Source: Kosakonia sp. H02
GTDB lineage: Bacteria; Pseudomonadota; Gammaproteobacteria; Enterobacterales; Enterobacteriaceae
Reading direction: 5' to 3'
Assembly (NCBI GenBank): GCA_030704225.1
Contig: CP131915.1
Span: 2,170,001 to 2,234,000, forward strand
Length of the DNA: 64,000 bases
This document shows positions 25,360 to 34,567 of this stretch, piece after piece. Under the pieces are notes generated by a model. That model searched no databases. It was given only the letters and a program-made list of their open reading frames with translations, and was not told where the DNA came from. The translations under genes were made by a program, and so were the position numbers. The first letter of the stretch is position 1. Every line of letters begins with the position of its first letter.

Positions 25360-25890
25360 TCACAGCGGTGTATCGGTAAAAAGTTGCTCAATGGATTTGG
25401 TGGGGAAAAATAACGCGCGTTCGTTTTCGCCCACTAACGGAATAAAACCGAGGCTTACGTAAAATTGCTTCGCTCTGCCGTTCATCGCTTCAACAAATAA
25501 ACCGTGAATGCCCACCGCTTGCGAGGCGAGAAAAACAACGCGCATGGCGTGGCTAACCAGCGTGCTTCCCCAGCCTTCTCCCTGAAACGCGGCGTCAATC
25601 GCCAGCCGGCCTAAGGTGATGGCGGGAACATTGCGGTAAGGCACTCGCTTTTGTTGTGTTTTTGACGGCAACGCGGCTTTCTCAAAGCTGCTGCCTGACA
25701 AGGTGTAATAACCCAGCACACGGGGAATTGGCTGGCTATCAATTAACAGATAAGCGCGTAAAAACTTGCCTGTGTGTTGACGTAATAAATGTTCCTGCAA
25801 AAAAGTATTAAGCGCTTCGTCGCCGCAATCAAAGCCCGCAAAGTCGTACGCTTTGTCTTCCAGTAACAACTCAATTTTCATCCCGTCCAC
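25360..25890 (-). CDS. ataT: GNAT acetyltransferase toxin, AtaT/TacT family
   Basis: A 176-residue GNAT protein that is close to what I recall of E. coli AtaT over its whole length: FDCGDEALNTFLQEHLLRQH, VLGYYTLSGSSFEKAALPSK, the acetyl-CoA loop RLAIDAAFQGEGWGSTLVSH and C-terminal FIPLVGENERALFFPTKSIE. AtaT/TacT toxins acetylate charged tRNA (AtaT the initiator Met-tRNA) and stop translation. The GTG at 25890 is favoured: it starts 3 bases after the antitoxin stop with GGAG 6 bases upstream and aligns with the AtaT N terminus; an ATG lies three codons further in. It sits in an operon behind the DUF1778-type antitoxin. Confidence 0.85.
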   Translation of the reverse strand: MDGMKIELLLEDKAYDFAGFDCGDEALNTFLQEHLLRQHTGKFLRAYLLIDSQPIPRVLGYYTLSGSSFEKAALPSKTQQKRVPYRNVPAITLGRLAIDAAFQGEGWGSTLVSHAMRVVFLASQAVGIHGLFVEAMNGRAKQFYVSLGFIPLVGENERALFFPTKSIEQLFTDTPL

Positions 25891-25893
25891 AAC

Positions 25894-26163
25894 TTACTCC
25901 ATGTTTTGTAGACGCTTCGTCGCGCGTTTCAGCTTCTCATTGGGAGCGGGCGGGTTACTGATGGCATCCATCACCAGGTTCCACGATTCGTGATTAAGTA
26001 CCAGGCGGCGATGTGCTTCGATAATCGCGGCGGCACGCTCTGACGCACTGCTGACCATAAACTGCGTGACAGTCTGGTTAGAGAGCGCCGCCGCTTCTTC
26101 GATGATGTGTTTATCATCATCACTCAGTCGCAAATCGATGCGCTGCTTTTTCAGGGCTGACAT
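25894..26163 (-). CDS. ataR: DUF1778 (ribbon-helix-helix) antitoxin, AtaR/TacA family
   Basis: An 89-residue protein with an N-terminal ribbon-helix-helix (KKQRIDLRLSDDDKHIIEEA at residues 5-24) and a C-terminal toxin-binding tail ending KLKRATKRLQNME. It neutralises the acetyltransferase by wrapping its active site and represses its own operon. The ATG at 26163 follows GAGGAAC; the frame runs further upstream but the RHH start marks the true N terminus. A perfect inverted repeat just upstream (26182-26204) is the likely operator. Confidence 0.85.
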   Translation of the reverse strand: MSALKKQRIDLRLSDDDKHIIEEAAALSNQTVTQFMVSSASERAAAIIEAHRRLVLNHESWNLVMDAISNPPAPNEKLKRATKRLQNME

Positions 26164-26181
26164 GCAAAAGTTCCTCAATAG

Positions 26182-26204
26182 GCGTACGGATGGTTTCCGT
26201 ACGC
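26182..26204. promoter_or_regulatory. Inverted-repeat operator of the toxin-antitoxin operon
   Basis: GCGTACGGA (26182-26190) and TCCGTACGC (26196-26204) are perfect 9-base arms with a 5-base spacer, 18 bases upstream of the antitoxin start. TacAT/AtaRT-type complexes bind such repeats near the promoter. Confidence 0.7.
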
Positions 26205-26248
26205 ACAATATAGTGAGGGCCGGGTTCGATCGCAACCTTACACAGAAT

Positions 26249-27337
26249 TTATTTCCCCTCCATCACCGCTTTTTGTGCCACCACTGCCGCTTTTTGCTGC
26301 ATACGGTTTTGCATCTGGTCGATGATCACCGCAACGATAATCACGATGCCTTTAATCACCATCTGCCAGAACTCGCTGACGCCCATCATCACCAGCCCGT
26401 CGGCGAGAAAACCAATCACAAACGCGCCAATCAACGTGCCGAGCACCGTTCCGCGACCACCTGCCAGCGACGTTCCGCCTAATACCACGGCGGCAATGGC
26501 GTTCATTTCAAAAGCCGTACCGTTGGCCGGGTGACTGGCGAGAAGCTGGGCAGAGACCACAATTCCCGCCAGCGCAGCGCACAGACCGGAAAGCGTATAC
26601 ACCCAGATTTTCACCTGCTTTACCCGCACGCCGGAAAGCTCGGCGGCGCGTTCGTTATCGCCAATGGCATACACATGGCGACCAAACGGCAGGCGACGGG
26701 CGATATAAGCAATCACCGCCGCCAGCACAATCATCAGCCAGATGGCCCACGGAATACCGAACAGCGTCCCGGCCCCGATTTCATCAAAACCGGTATTGCC
26801 GAGCAGCGGGTTACCGGAAAGCCCCGGAAAAGTTTGCCCGTCGGAGGTGAGCATCGCCGCACCGCGCAGCACATACATGGTGCCCAGCGTGCAGATAAAC
26901 GGTGCGACGTTATAGCGCGTAATAATCCAGCCGTTTACCGCGCCTATCAGCCCGCCAATCAGCAGCACCAGCGGCACAATCACCCAGACACTGGGGAAAA
27001 TGGCGATGCCAAACATCGGCAGCACAATCCCTTTGGTGATAAGCCAGCCGGCAATCATCCCGCACAGCCCGAGCGTTGCGCCAATCGACAAATCAATACC
27101 TGCGGTGATGATGACAAAGGTGATGCCGAGCGCCAGAAACGCGTTAATGGCAATGTGCTTAATCATAATCAGCAGGCTGCCGGTGGAGAGAAACCCCGGC
27201 ACGGTGGCGGTAAAGAAACCGACTATTAAAAACAGCGCAATAAAGGTGCGCAGCTTCAGCAGTAACAGCAGAATGCTTTCGCGCGATAACGATGCGCCCG
27301 CGCGCGGCGCCATCGCCACAGTTTGTGTTGTTTTCAT
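26249..27337 (-). CDS. Sugar ABC transporter permease, RbsC-like
   Basis: A 362-residue permease with about ten membrane segments, the BPD_transp_2 pattern GITFVIITAGIDLSIGATLG near residues 75-94, GRHVYAIGDNERAAELSGV in the cytoplasmic loop, and LGGTSLAGGRGTVLGTLIGA. The ATG at 27337 with AGGGG upstream is chosen over a start six codons earlier; it leaves one base between it and the ATPase stop. Last gene of the importer operon. By context the cargo is the sugar metabolised by the 19371-24108 operon, likely D-apiose. Confidence 0.88.
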   Translation of the reverse strand: MKTTQTVAMAPRAGASLSRESILLLLLKLRTFIALFLIVGFFTATVPGFLSTGSLLIMIKHIAINAFLALGITFVIITAGIDLSIGATLGLCGMIAGWLITKGIVLPMFGIAIFPSVWVIVPLVLLIGGLIGAVNGWIITRYNVAPFICTLGTMYVLRGAAMLTSDGQTFPGLSGNPLLGNTGFDEIGAGTLFGIPWAIWLMIVLAAVIAYIARRLPFGRHVYAIGDNERAAELSGVRVKQVKIWVYTLSGLCAALAGIVVSAQLLASHPANGTAFEMNAIAAVVLGGTSLAGGRGTVLGTLIGAFVIGFLADGLVMMGVSEFWQMVIKGIVIIVAVIIDQMQNRMQQKAAVVAQKAVMEGK

Positions 27338-27338
27338 C

Positions 27339-28853
27339 TCAGAACCCCTGGGCACTTGCCGTTACCAGCGCCGATTCCTCGGCCCGATCGCGTTTGATAT
27401 CGGCGGTCAGTTTGCCGCCGGACATCACCATAATGCGGTCAGATACCGCCATAATTTCTTTCAGATCGGAGGTCGAAAAGACCACCGCGATCCCTTGTTC
27501 AGAAAGCTGCACCATCATGCGAAACACATCGGCTTTCGCGCCGACATCAATCCCGCGCGTTGGCTCATCAAGAAACAGCACTTTCGGGTTGGTCAGCAGC
27601 GAGCGGCCAATCACCACTTTTTGCTGGTTGCCGCCGCTCAGCGCCTGAATTTCCACTTCCGGGGAAGAGACCTTGATCGACAGATTGCCGATGGTAGTGG
27701 CTACCACTTCCGCCTCCTCTTTATTCGCAATGGTCAGCCCGCGCTGCAAGCGCCGCCACAGGCTGGCAATCGTCAGGTTGGTCGCCACCGAGGAGATAGG
27801 GAAAATCCCGGTGCGTTTGCGATCTTCCGGTACCAGGCTCATGCCCATGCGAATGCGCTCAGCGGGCGTCAGCCGTTGCGGCACTGGTTTGCTGTCGAGC
27901 CACAGCTTGCCGAGATAGTTGCGCTCGGTGCCGAGCATGCACTCAAACAGCTCGGTGCGCCCCGCGCCCATCAGGCCGTAAATGCCGACAATCTCTCCGG
28001 CGTGGACGTTAAAACTGACATCATCGACGGTGGTAACGCCGCTGGCATTAACACAGGTGATGTGTTCGGCTTCCAGTATCGGTGCGCCAAATGTCCGCCC
28101 CGGCGAAAGAAAGGTGGTCACCGGATCGCTGCCCAACATTTCACGCACGATCCACGGCACGTCGATATCGCAAACTTTCGCTTCGGCCTGGAATTTGCCA
28201 TCGCGCAGAATGGTGATCACATCGCCGATCGCCATCAGTTCCTCCAGGCGGTGCGAAATGTAGATGATCGTCACGCCCTGGCGGGTGAGTTCGCGGATGA
28301 CGCGGAACAGGATCTCCACTTCGGTTTTACTCAGCGCCGAGGTCGGTTCGTCGAGGATCAAAATGTCTGCGTCTTCCGCCAGCGCTTTGGCGATTTCCAC
28401 CAATTGCTGCTGGCCGACCTTGAGATTGCCCACCAGTTCGCGTGGCGAAATGGGCTGATCGAGGCGCCTTAGCAGTTCGGCGGTGCGTTTTTCCTGTTCT
28501 GCTTCGTTAATCGGCGTAATGCCTTTTTGCAGTTCGCGGCCTAAAAAGATGTTCTCGGCGACGTTGAGGTTTTCAAACAGGTTCAGCTCCTGGTGCACCA
28601 TGCCGATCCCGTGCGCAGCGGCGGCGCGGGTATCGGCAAAATGAACCTTCTCACCGTTCAGTTCAATATCGCCGAGGCTCGGTTGCTGCACTCCGGCGAG
28701 GATTTTCATCAGTGTTGATTTGCCCGCGCCGTTCTCGCCGATAATCACGTTTACTTTGCCGCGCCAGACGTTGTAATCAACGTTATCCAGCGCGACGGTG
28801 CCGGGAAACAGCATCGATACGCCTTTGGTGCGCAGGATCACCTCATTGCTCAT
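27339..28853 (-). CDS. Sugar ABC transporter ATP-binding protein, RbsA-like
   Basis: A 504-residue ATPase with two tandem nucleotide-binding domains, as in RbsA/XylG/MglA. The first has Walker A GENGAGKST (about 38-46), LKVGQQQLVEIAKAL signature and ILDEPTSALS; the second has degenerate Walker A GLMGAGRTEL, signature ALSGGNQQKVVIGRSL and FLDEPTRGID. The start codon directly abuts the stop of the DUF2291 gene (TAAATG), indicating translational coupling. Confidence 0.92.
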   Translation of the reverse strand: MSNEVILRTKGVSMLFPGTVALDNVDYNVWRGKVNVIIGENGAGKSTLMKILAGVQQPSLGDIELNGEKVHFADTRAAAAHGIGMVHQELNLFENLNVAENIFLGRELQKGITPINEAEQEKRTAELLRRLDQPISPRELVGNLKVGQQQLVEIAKALAEDADILILDEPTSALSKTEVEILFRVIRELTRQGVTIIYISHRLEELMAIGDVITILRDGKFQAEAKVCDIDVPWIVREMLGSDPVTTFLSPGRTFGAPILEAEHITCVNASGVTTVDDVSFNVHAGEIVGIYGLMGAGRTELFECMLGTERNYLGKLWLDSKPVPQRLTPAERIRMGMSLVPEDRKRTGIFPISSVATNLTIASLWRRLQRGLTIANKEEAEVVATTIGNLSIKVSSPEVEIQALSGGNQQKVVIGRSLLTNPKVLFLDEPTRGIDVGAKADVFRMMVQLSEQGIAVVFSTSDLKEIMAVSDRIMVMSGGKLTADIKRDRAEESALVTASAQGF

Positions 28854-29462
28854 TTACTGTGCCTCCTGTTTCAGCGCCAGCGCGGCCGCGTTTTCCAGTT
28901 TCCCGCCGTTAAGGGTCACCGCCATCAGTACGGTGGCCGGTTTTCCTTCCCAACTGGTGTCCACTTTCGGCAGATGTTTCACCGCTTCACGGTTATAGGC
29001 GCGGGAAAGCTGCGCAAACTGCACCTGATTGGTGAAATCTTCGAATTTAAAGCCGGTCGCATCGCGGATAGCGTTGCCGCGCATCACCGGGCCGAGCTGG
29101 ATTTCCAGCGGCTGGCCGTTGAAATTGATCACCAGTTTCTGCTCGCGCGCGTTGCTGGTATCCACCTTTTCCACCTGGCTTGTGAGGCGGACAAACACGC
29201 TTTGCGGCGTGGCGGTGGGGGTTTTCAATTGCGTGACGAGCGCGTTGCTGTCCAGCGCATGAAGATTGGCGGCGTCAATAACGCGTTCTTGCCAGGTTTG
29301 TTGCGCGATCTGCTGCGGGGTCTGGTTATCGAAGCTGGCTTTCGCATTCGGATCGGCAGGCAGAATCGGCTTGCCGTTTTCATCCAGATCCACCACCGTG
29401 CAGGCCGTGAGCAACAGGGCGACGCACCCTGCAAGCGCGTTACCCCATTGTTTTGACCACAT
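28854..29462 (-). CDS. DUF2291 lipoprotein of the sugar importer
   Basis: A 202-residue predicted lipoprotein: the signal ends in the lipobox LLTAC (Cys at residue 21), followed by VVDLDENGKPILPADPNAKA. The Asp after the Cys at +2 is absent (TVVD), so outer-membrane sorting is possible. DUF2291 proteins accompany RbsABC-type sugar importers, where their role is unresolved; a periplasmic accessory or docking function is a guess. It lies between the binding-protein and ATPase genes in the operon. Confidence 0.8.
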   Translation of the reverse strand: MWSKQWGNALAGCVALLLTACTVVDLDENGKPILPADPNAKASFDNQTPQQIAQQTWQERVIDAANLHALDSNALVTQLKTPTATPQSVFVRLTSQVEKVDTSNAREQKLVINFNGQPLEIQLGPVMRGNAIRDATGFKFEDFTNQVQFAQLSRAYNREAVKHLPKVDTSWEGKPATVLMAVTLNGGKLENAAALALKQEAQ

Positions 29463-29474
29463 AGTGCCTCCGCG

Positions 29475-30462
<988 letters not shown>

Positions 30463-30491
30463 AGGTAACGATAAGACGGCAGCGGCAAACT

Positions 30492-30537
30492 GTCTACGCT
30501 TTGCGCAGCTAATTTCTTAAAAGGAGAAAAGGATCAC
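30492..30537 (+). repeat. Leader-type direct repeat, copy 2
   Basis: Shares GTCTACGCT, AATTTC and the terminal AGGAGAAAAGGATCAC with 24259-24306, in the same orientation and at almost the same distance from the operator. Here no gene follows on the plus strand, so it looks like a relic of a duplicated control region. Confidence 0.55.
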
Positions 30538-30570
30538 GATCCGAACGCGGGAATGCGTTTTGGGCAGGGG

Positions 30571-30597
30571 AAAAACCCTCTCCCTTCAGGGAGAGGG
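30571..30597 (-). terminator. Terminator of fepA
   Basis: On the minus strand CCCTCTCCC-TGAA-GGGAGAGGG is followed by TTTTT (30575-30571), shortly after the fepA stop codon. Confidence 0.85.
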
Positions 30598-30605
30598 CAG
30601 AGGGA

Positions 30606-32858
30606 TTAGAAGTGGGTATTCACGCTCATATACCAGGTGCGGCCAGATTCGTTGTACGTTTCCGCGCCCGCGCCATACATATAACCGGTGCTGCCGCCAG
30701 TGCTTTGGGCGTTACCCGCGCGCCAGTGGCGTTTGTCGAACAGGTTGTCGACACCGGCGGTCAGGCTGACGTTTTTGGTCGCATCCCAGGTGCCGCTCAG
30801 GCCAACGATGCTGTACGGGCTAACTTCGTTGGTGGCTGAGCCGGTGACGCGGTTACCCTGGTAGTCATACTTTTTCGGTTCCTGCTTGCCGTACCAGGTG
30901 AAGGTCGACTGCACGGAAACGTCCTGCATCACTTGCCAGCTCAGGGTGGAGTTCAGCGTATACGCCGGGATAATCGACAGGCGTTCGCCGGTCTCTTTGT
31001 TTTTGCTTTGCAGCATATAGGTGAAGTTGTTGCTCCAGGTCACCGCTTCGGAAACCGGCACGTTCAACGTTCCTTCCAGGCCTTCCACTACTGCTTTCGG
31101 CACGTTCTCCCACTGGTAAATGTCCGTGGTGGTTGAACCGGTTGAAGTCTGGTTTACCGGCGCATAACCCGCTTCAATCTTGTTGCGGTAATCGTTGCGG
31201 AACCAGGTCACACCGGCCAGCCAGCCTTCGTGTTTGAACTCCAGCCCAATCTCTTTGTTGATGCTGGTTTCGGCTTTCAGGTCATCGTTACCCATCATGT
31301 AGCAACCTACGCCGCTGCCGCTGGCGTAGCAGCCCTGGCCTCGACTGTAGAGAATGTAGTTCGGGTTGGTTTGATACAGGCTCGGCGCTTTATAAGCGCG
31401 GCCAATACCCATTTTCAGGGTGAAATCGTCGCCCAGGCCCTGGGACAGGTTCAGCGACGGGCTCCAGTTATCGCCGACAATGGTGTGATGGTCAAAACGC
31501 AGCGCCGGGGTTAGCGTGGTGCTGTCGGTCAGTTCCATATTGTCTTCGGCAAACACCGAGTAAATATCCGCGCTGGAGTAGGGGCTGCGGTTGGTGCTGC
31601 TCACACCTTCAATTGCGCCACCCTGGAAGGTTTGCGTGTTAGAGGCCAGGTCTTTCATGCGCTGCTGGTTCCACTCGGTGCCCAGCGTCAGAGTCTGGTT
31701 CACCAGCAATTCCAGCGGCAGGTTCACTTCGTTGTGCAGCATCACATCGGAGAGGTCGATATCGGTAAATTTATTGCTGTTAAACAACCCTTCCGTACCC
31801 CCGGCAAGACCTTCGCCAAGACGCGAGTTGCGGGTGCGCTCGTACTGGATCCAGTTGCTGGTGGTTACACCGTTATCCCAGCCGCCGTTCCAGGTGACAG
31901 AGTAGTTCTGGCGATAAAGACGGTTGGTCTCTTTGCCGTAGTTCTCACGCACGTAGTTGTTGCTGCTGCTGTCGTTGTTGGTGTTCTGCGTATCGCCCGC
32001 ATAGAGGTTTCCCTGGCGGCTGTAGCCCGCCTGGAACTCCAGCGATTGCAGCGGCGCAAAGTCCCAGCGCACCACGCCGTTAATATCTTTATTGATTGAC
32101 CCTTCGCGACCGGCAGCCATGGTGTTGGAATAAATGCCGGTACGTTCAGACTGGTGATCCTGGTTGATATCCCACGCATCGGCCTGGGTTTTTGCCAGGT
32201 TGCCGTACAGACGGAAGCTGACATCGCCGCCCAGCGGGCCGCTCAGGCTGAAATCCGTACGCTTGGTTGCGCCTTCGGCTTTGTGCTCCGGTGCGTTGAA
32301 GTAGCTGTTCCACGACCCGTGCCATTCACTGGCGGTATCTTTTTTGGTGATGATATTCACCACGCCGCCGGCTGCGCCGTTACCGTAACGCACTGCCGCC
32401 GGGCCACGAATCACTTCAATACGTTCAATCATTTCTGGCGGCACCCAACTGGTATCGCCACGGCTGTCACGTTCGCCGCGCCAGCCCAGACGCACCGAGT
32501 TCCGGCTGGTGACCGGTTTGCCGTCGATAAGTATCAGGGTATTTTCCGGCCCCATGCCGCGAATGTCGATCTGGCGGTTGTTGCCGCGCTGACCGCTGGT
32601 GGCGTTACCGGTTAAGTTCACGCCCGGCATGGTACGGATGATTTCAGAGACATCACGCGCGGGCGGATTCTTGCGAATTTCATCGGCGGTGATGGTCGAG
32701 ACGCCAGGCGCCTGTAAGTTTTGCTGCGCCGCGGTGACGACGATGGTGTCTTCGTTGGTGGTGTCGCTGGTTGTGTTATCTGCCGCCATCGCGGGCAACG
32801 CAGCGCCGTAGATCCCCAGATTGACCAATAAGGTCAGGGATTTAATCTTGTTATTCAT
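30606..32858 (-). CDS. fepA: TonB-dependent ferric enterobactin receptor FepA
   Basis: A 750-residue outer-membrane receptor, near the 746 of E. coli FepA. Signal peptide 1-24 (cleavage after LPAMA), TonB box DTIVVTAA, plug domain with IDIRGMGPENTLILIDGKPV and WVPPEMIERIEVIRGPAAVR, then a 22-strand barrel ending in aromatic Phe. The ATG at 32858 is chosen because the signal peptide begins there; the frame extends 13 codons upstream. Divergent from fes, with a Fur-box region between. Unlike in E. coli, entD does not follow fepA here; a sugar transporter locus does. Confidence 0.93.
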   Translation of the reverse strand: MNNKIKSLTLLVNLGIYGAALPAMAADNTTSDTTNEDTIVVTAAQQNLQAPGVSTITADEIRKNPPARDVSEIIRTMPGVNLTGNATSGQRGNNRQIDIRGMGPENTLILIDGKPVTSRNSVRLGWRGERDSRGDTSWVPPEMIERIEVIRGPAAVRYGNGAAGGVVNIITKKDTASEWHGSWNSYFNAPEHKAEGATKRTDFSLSGPLGGDVSFRLYGNLAKTQADAWDINQDHQSERTGIYSNTMAAGREGSINKDINGVVRWDFAPLQSLEFQAGYSRQGNLYAGDTQNTNNDSSSNNYVRENYGKETNRLYRQNYSVTWNGGWDNGVTTSNWIQYERTRNSRLGEGLAGGTEGLFNSNKFTDIDLSDVMLHNEVNLPLELLVNQTLTLGTEWNQQRMKDLASNTQTFQGGAIEGVSSTNRSPYSSADIYSVFAEDNMELTDSTTLTPALRFDHHTIVGDNWSPSLNLSQGLGDDFTLKMGIGRAYKAPSLYQTNPNYILYSRGQGCYASGSGVGCYMMGNDDLKAETSINKEIGLEFKHEGWLAGVTWFRNDYRNKIEAGYAPVNQTSTGSTTTDIYQWENVPKAVVEGLEGTLNVPVSEAVTWSNNFTYMLQSKNKETGERLSIIPAYTLNSTLSWQVMQDVSVQSTFTWYGKQEPKKYDYQGNRVTGSATNEVSPYSIVGLSGTWDATKNVSLTAGVDNLFDKRHWRAGNAQSTGGSTGYMYGAGAETYNESGRTWYMSVNTHF

Positions 32859-33033
32859 TATGTTACCTGCTTTTTTTTCGCCGTATCCCCGACGCAATCC
32901 ATATCCCAGGGGAGAGGAAACGGCATGATGAAACCAGCGCGTGGCGAGTCACTCGGCCTTGAGAAAATTCGCCCACGGCGGCCATTTTTTTATGAAAGAC
33001 GCGCTTCCCACAGCGCGCCAATACGCTATTGCA

Positions 33034-33062
33034 AATAAGAATAGTTATCAATAATATTATCT
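33034..33062. promoter_or_regulatory. Fur box between fepA and fes
   Basis: AATAAGAATAGTTATCAATA followed by ATATTATCT contains overlapping NATW-type hexamers (GAATAG, TTATCA, ATAATA, TTATCT) like the bidirectional fepA-fes Fur site of E. coli. It is expected to repress both genes in iron-replete cells. Confidence 0.65.
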
Positions 33063-33115
33063 ATATTTTTTGAACTGCAAGAAAAAATTTCCACAACCGA
33101 TTTGGGGTTAACGCC

Positions 33116-34321
33116 GTGACGTCAACGACGGGAAGTGATGCCTGGTGGGCGTCAAAACAGGGGCCTGACTGGGTCAAAAAGCCGCAAGGCAATTACGACG
33201 TGACGTTCTGGTGGCGCGATCCCGCAGGCACAGAACAAACCTCACGCGTGCGCCGGGTGTGGATCTACATTACGGGTGTGACCGACCACCATCAAAAATC
33301 ACCGCCGCGATCCCTTGAGCGCATCGCCGGGACCGATGTCTGGTGCTGGACAACGCAGATTGAAGCGGGCTGGCGCGGCAGTTACTGCCTGATCCCTTCA
33401 GAAAACCCCGACGATTTCTCTACGGACGTTTTCGCTACCACGCCGCCGGATCGTACCGCGCTGCGAGAAGGCTGGCGCAAACTGTTAGCCCACGCGATTG
33501 CCGACCCGCTCAACCCGCAAAGCTGGCGCGGCGGGCGCGGTCACCCGGTTTCGGCGCTGGAAATGCCCGATGCCCCGCTGCAACCGGGCTGGCGCGAATC
33601 TGACACACTATTTAACGAACCGCATCTGCTGCACTGGCACAGCCCGCGTCTGGGCAACCGGCGGCGCGTCTGGGTTTATACCACCGGTAGCGGCAACAAC
33701 GCCGAACGCCCGCTGGCGATATTGCTCGACGGCCAGTTCTGGGCGAAAAGCATGCCCGTCTGGCCTGCGCTGGCAGCGCTGACCCACGCCGGGCAACTGC
33801 CGGGCGCGGTGTACGTCCTGGTTGATGTGATTGATAACGTCCATCGCAGCCAGGAGCTGCCCTGCAATGCTGATTTCTGGCGGGCGGTGCAGGAAGAGTT
33901 ACTTCCGCAGGTGCGCGAGATTGCTCCTTTTAGCGACAGCGCCGATCGCACAGTGGTGGCGGGGCAGAGTTTTGGCGGGCTTTCCGCGCTGTATGCCGGG
34001 CTGCACTGGCCGCAGCGTTTTGGCTGTGTACTGAGCCAGTCCGGTTCTTACTGGTGGCCGCACCGTGGCGGCGAGCGCGACGGCCTTCTTATCGAACAAC
34101 TTAGAAAGGGTGAACTGAACCCACAGGGGCTGCGCATTGTGCTGGAAGCCGGTGTTCGCGAGCCAGTGATTTTTCGCGCCAACCAGGCGCTTTTTCCGTT
34201 GTTAGAGCAGGCACAGCAGTCGGTTTTCTGGCGTCAGGTTGACGGCGGACATGATGCGCTTTGCTGGCGCGGCGGGCTGACCTCCGGGTTAATCACCCTC
34301 TGGCAGCCGCTGACCCGCTAA
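33116..34321 (+). CDS. fes: Enterochelin (enterobactin) esterase
   Basis: A 401-residue esterase that hydrolyses ferric enterobactin in the cytoplasm to release iron. It has the Fes N-terminal domain (VTFWWRDPAGTEQTSRVRRV, VYITGVTDHHQ-like segment) and an alpha/beta-hydrolase domain with nucleophile Ser in VVAGQSFGGLSALYAG and catalytic His in GGHDALCWRGGL. The start is GTG at 33116 with GGGG upstream; it aligns with E. coli Fes. It leads the fes-ybdZ-entF operon. Confidence 0.93.
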   Translation: MTSTTGSDAWWASKQGPDWVKKPQGNYDVTFWWRDPAGTEQTSRVRRVWIYITGVTDHHQKSPPRSLERIAGTDVWCWTTQIEAGWRGSYCLIPSENPDDFSTDVFATTPPDRTALREGWRKLLAHAIADPLNPQSWRGGRGHPVSALEMPDAPLQPGWRESDTLFNEPHLLHWHSPRLGNRRRVWVYTTGSGNNAERPLAILLDGQFWAKSMPVWPALAALTHAGQLPGAVYVLVDVIDNVHRSQELPCNADFWRAVQEELLPQVREIAPFSDSADRTVVAGQSFGGLSALYAGLHWPQRFGCVLSQSGSYWWPHRGGERDGLLIEQLRKGELNPQGLRIVLEAGVREPVIFRANQALFPLLEQAQQSVFWRQVDGGHDALCWRGGLTSGLITLWQPLTR

Positions 34322-34348
34322 CGCGCTTTTCCACGACAGGAGTTTGCT

Positions 34349-34567
34349 ATGGAGTTCACCAACCCTTTCGATAATCCGCAAGGGCAGTTTTATATTCTGC
34401 AAAACAGGGAGCAGCAGTTCAGCCTGTGGCCCGCGCAGTGCGCGTTGCCTGCGGGCTGGCGCGTGCTGTGCGAGCCGCAATCTCAGGAAGCGTGCAACGC
34501 CTGGCTGGCGGCGCACTGGCAGACATTAACCCCGGCGCATTATGCGCAATCAAGGAGCGGCAGATGA
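34349..34567 (+). CDS. ybdZ: MbtH-like protein YbdZ
   Basis: A 72-residue MbtH-family protein with the hallmark pattern NPFDNPQGQFYILQNREQQF, SLWP, PAGW and a C-terminal AWLAAHW. MbtH-like proteins bind the adenylation domain of nonribosomal synthetases, here EntF, and improve its folding and activity. Its stop overlaps the entF start (ATGA), giving strict translational coupling with its partner. Confidence 0.93.
   Translation: MEFTNPFDNPQGQFYILQNREQQFSLWPAQCALPAGWRVLCEPQSQEACNAWLAAHWQTLTPAHYAQSRSGR

Noticed and set aside
27000..28472. 490-codon plus-strand ORF antisense to the RbsA-like and RbsC-like genes
   Set aside because: Composition is Arg/His/Gln-rich as in other shadow frames and no motif is present; the minus strand carries intact transporter genes.
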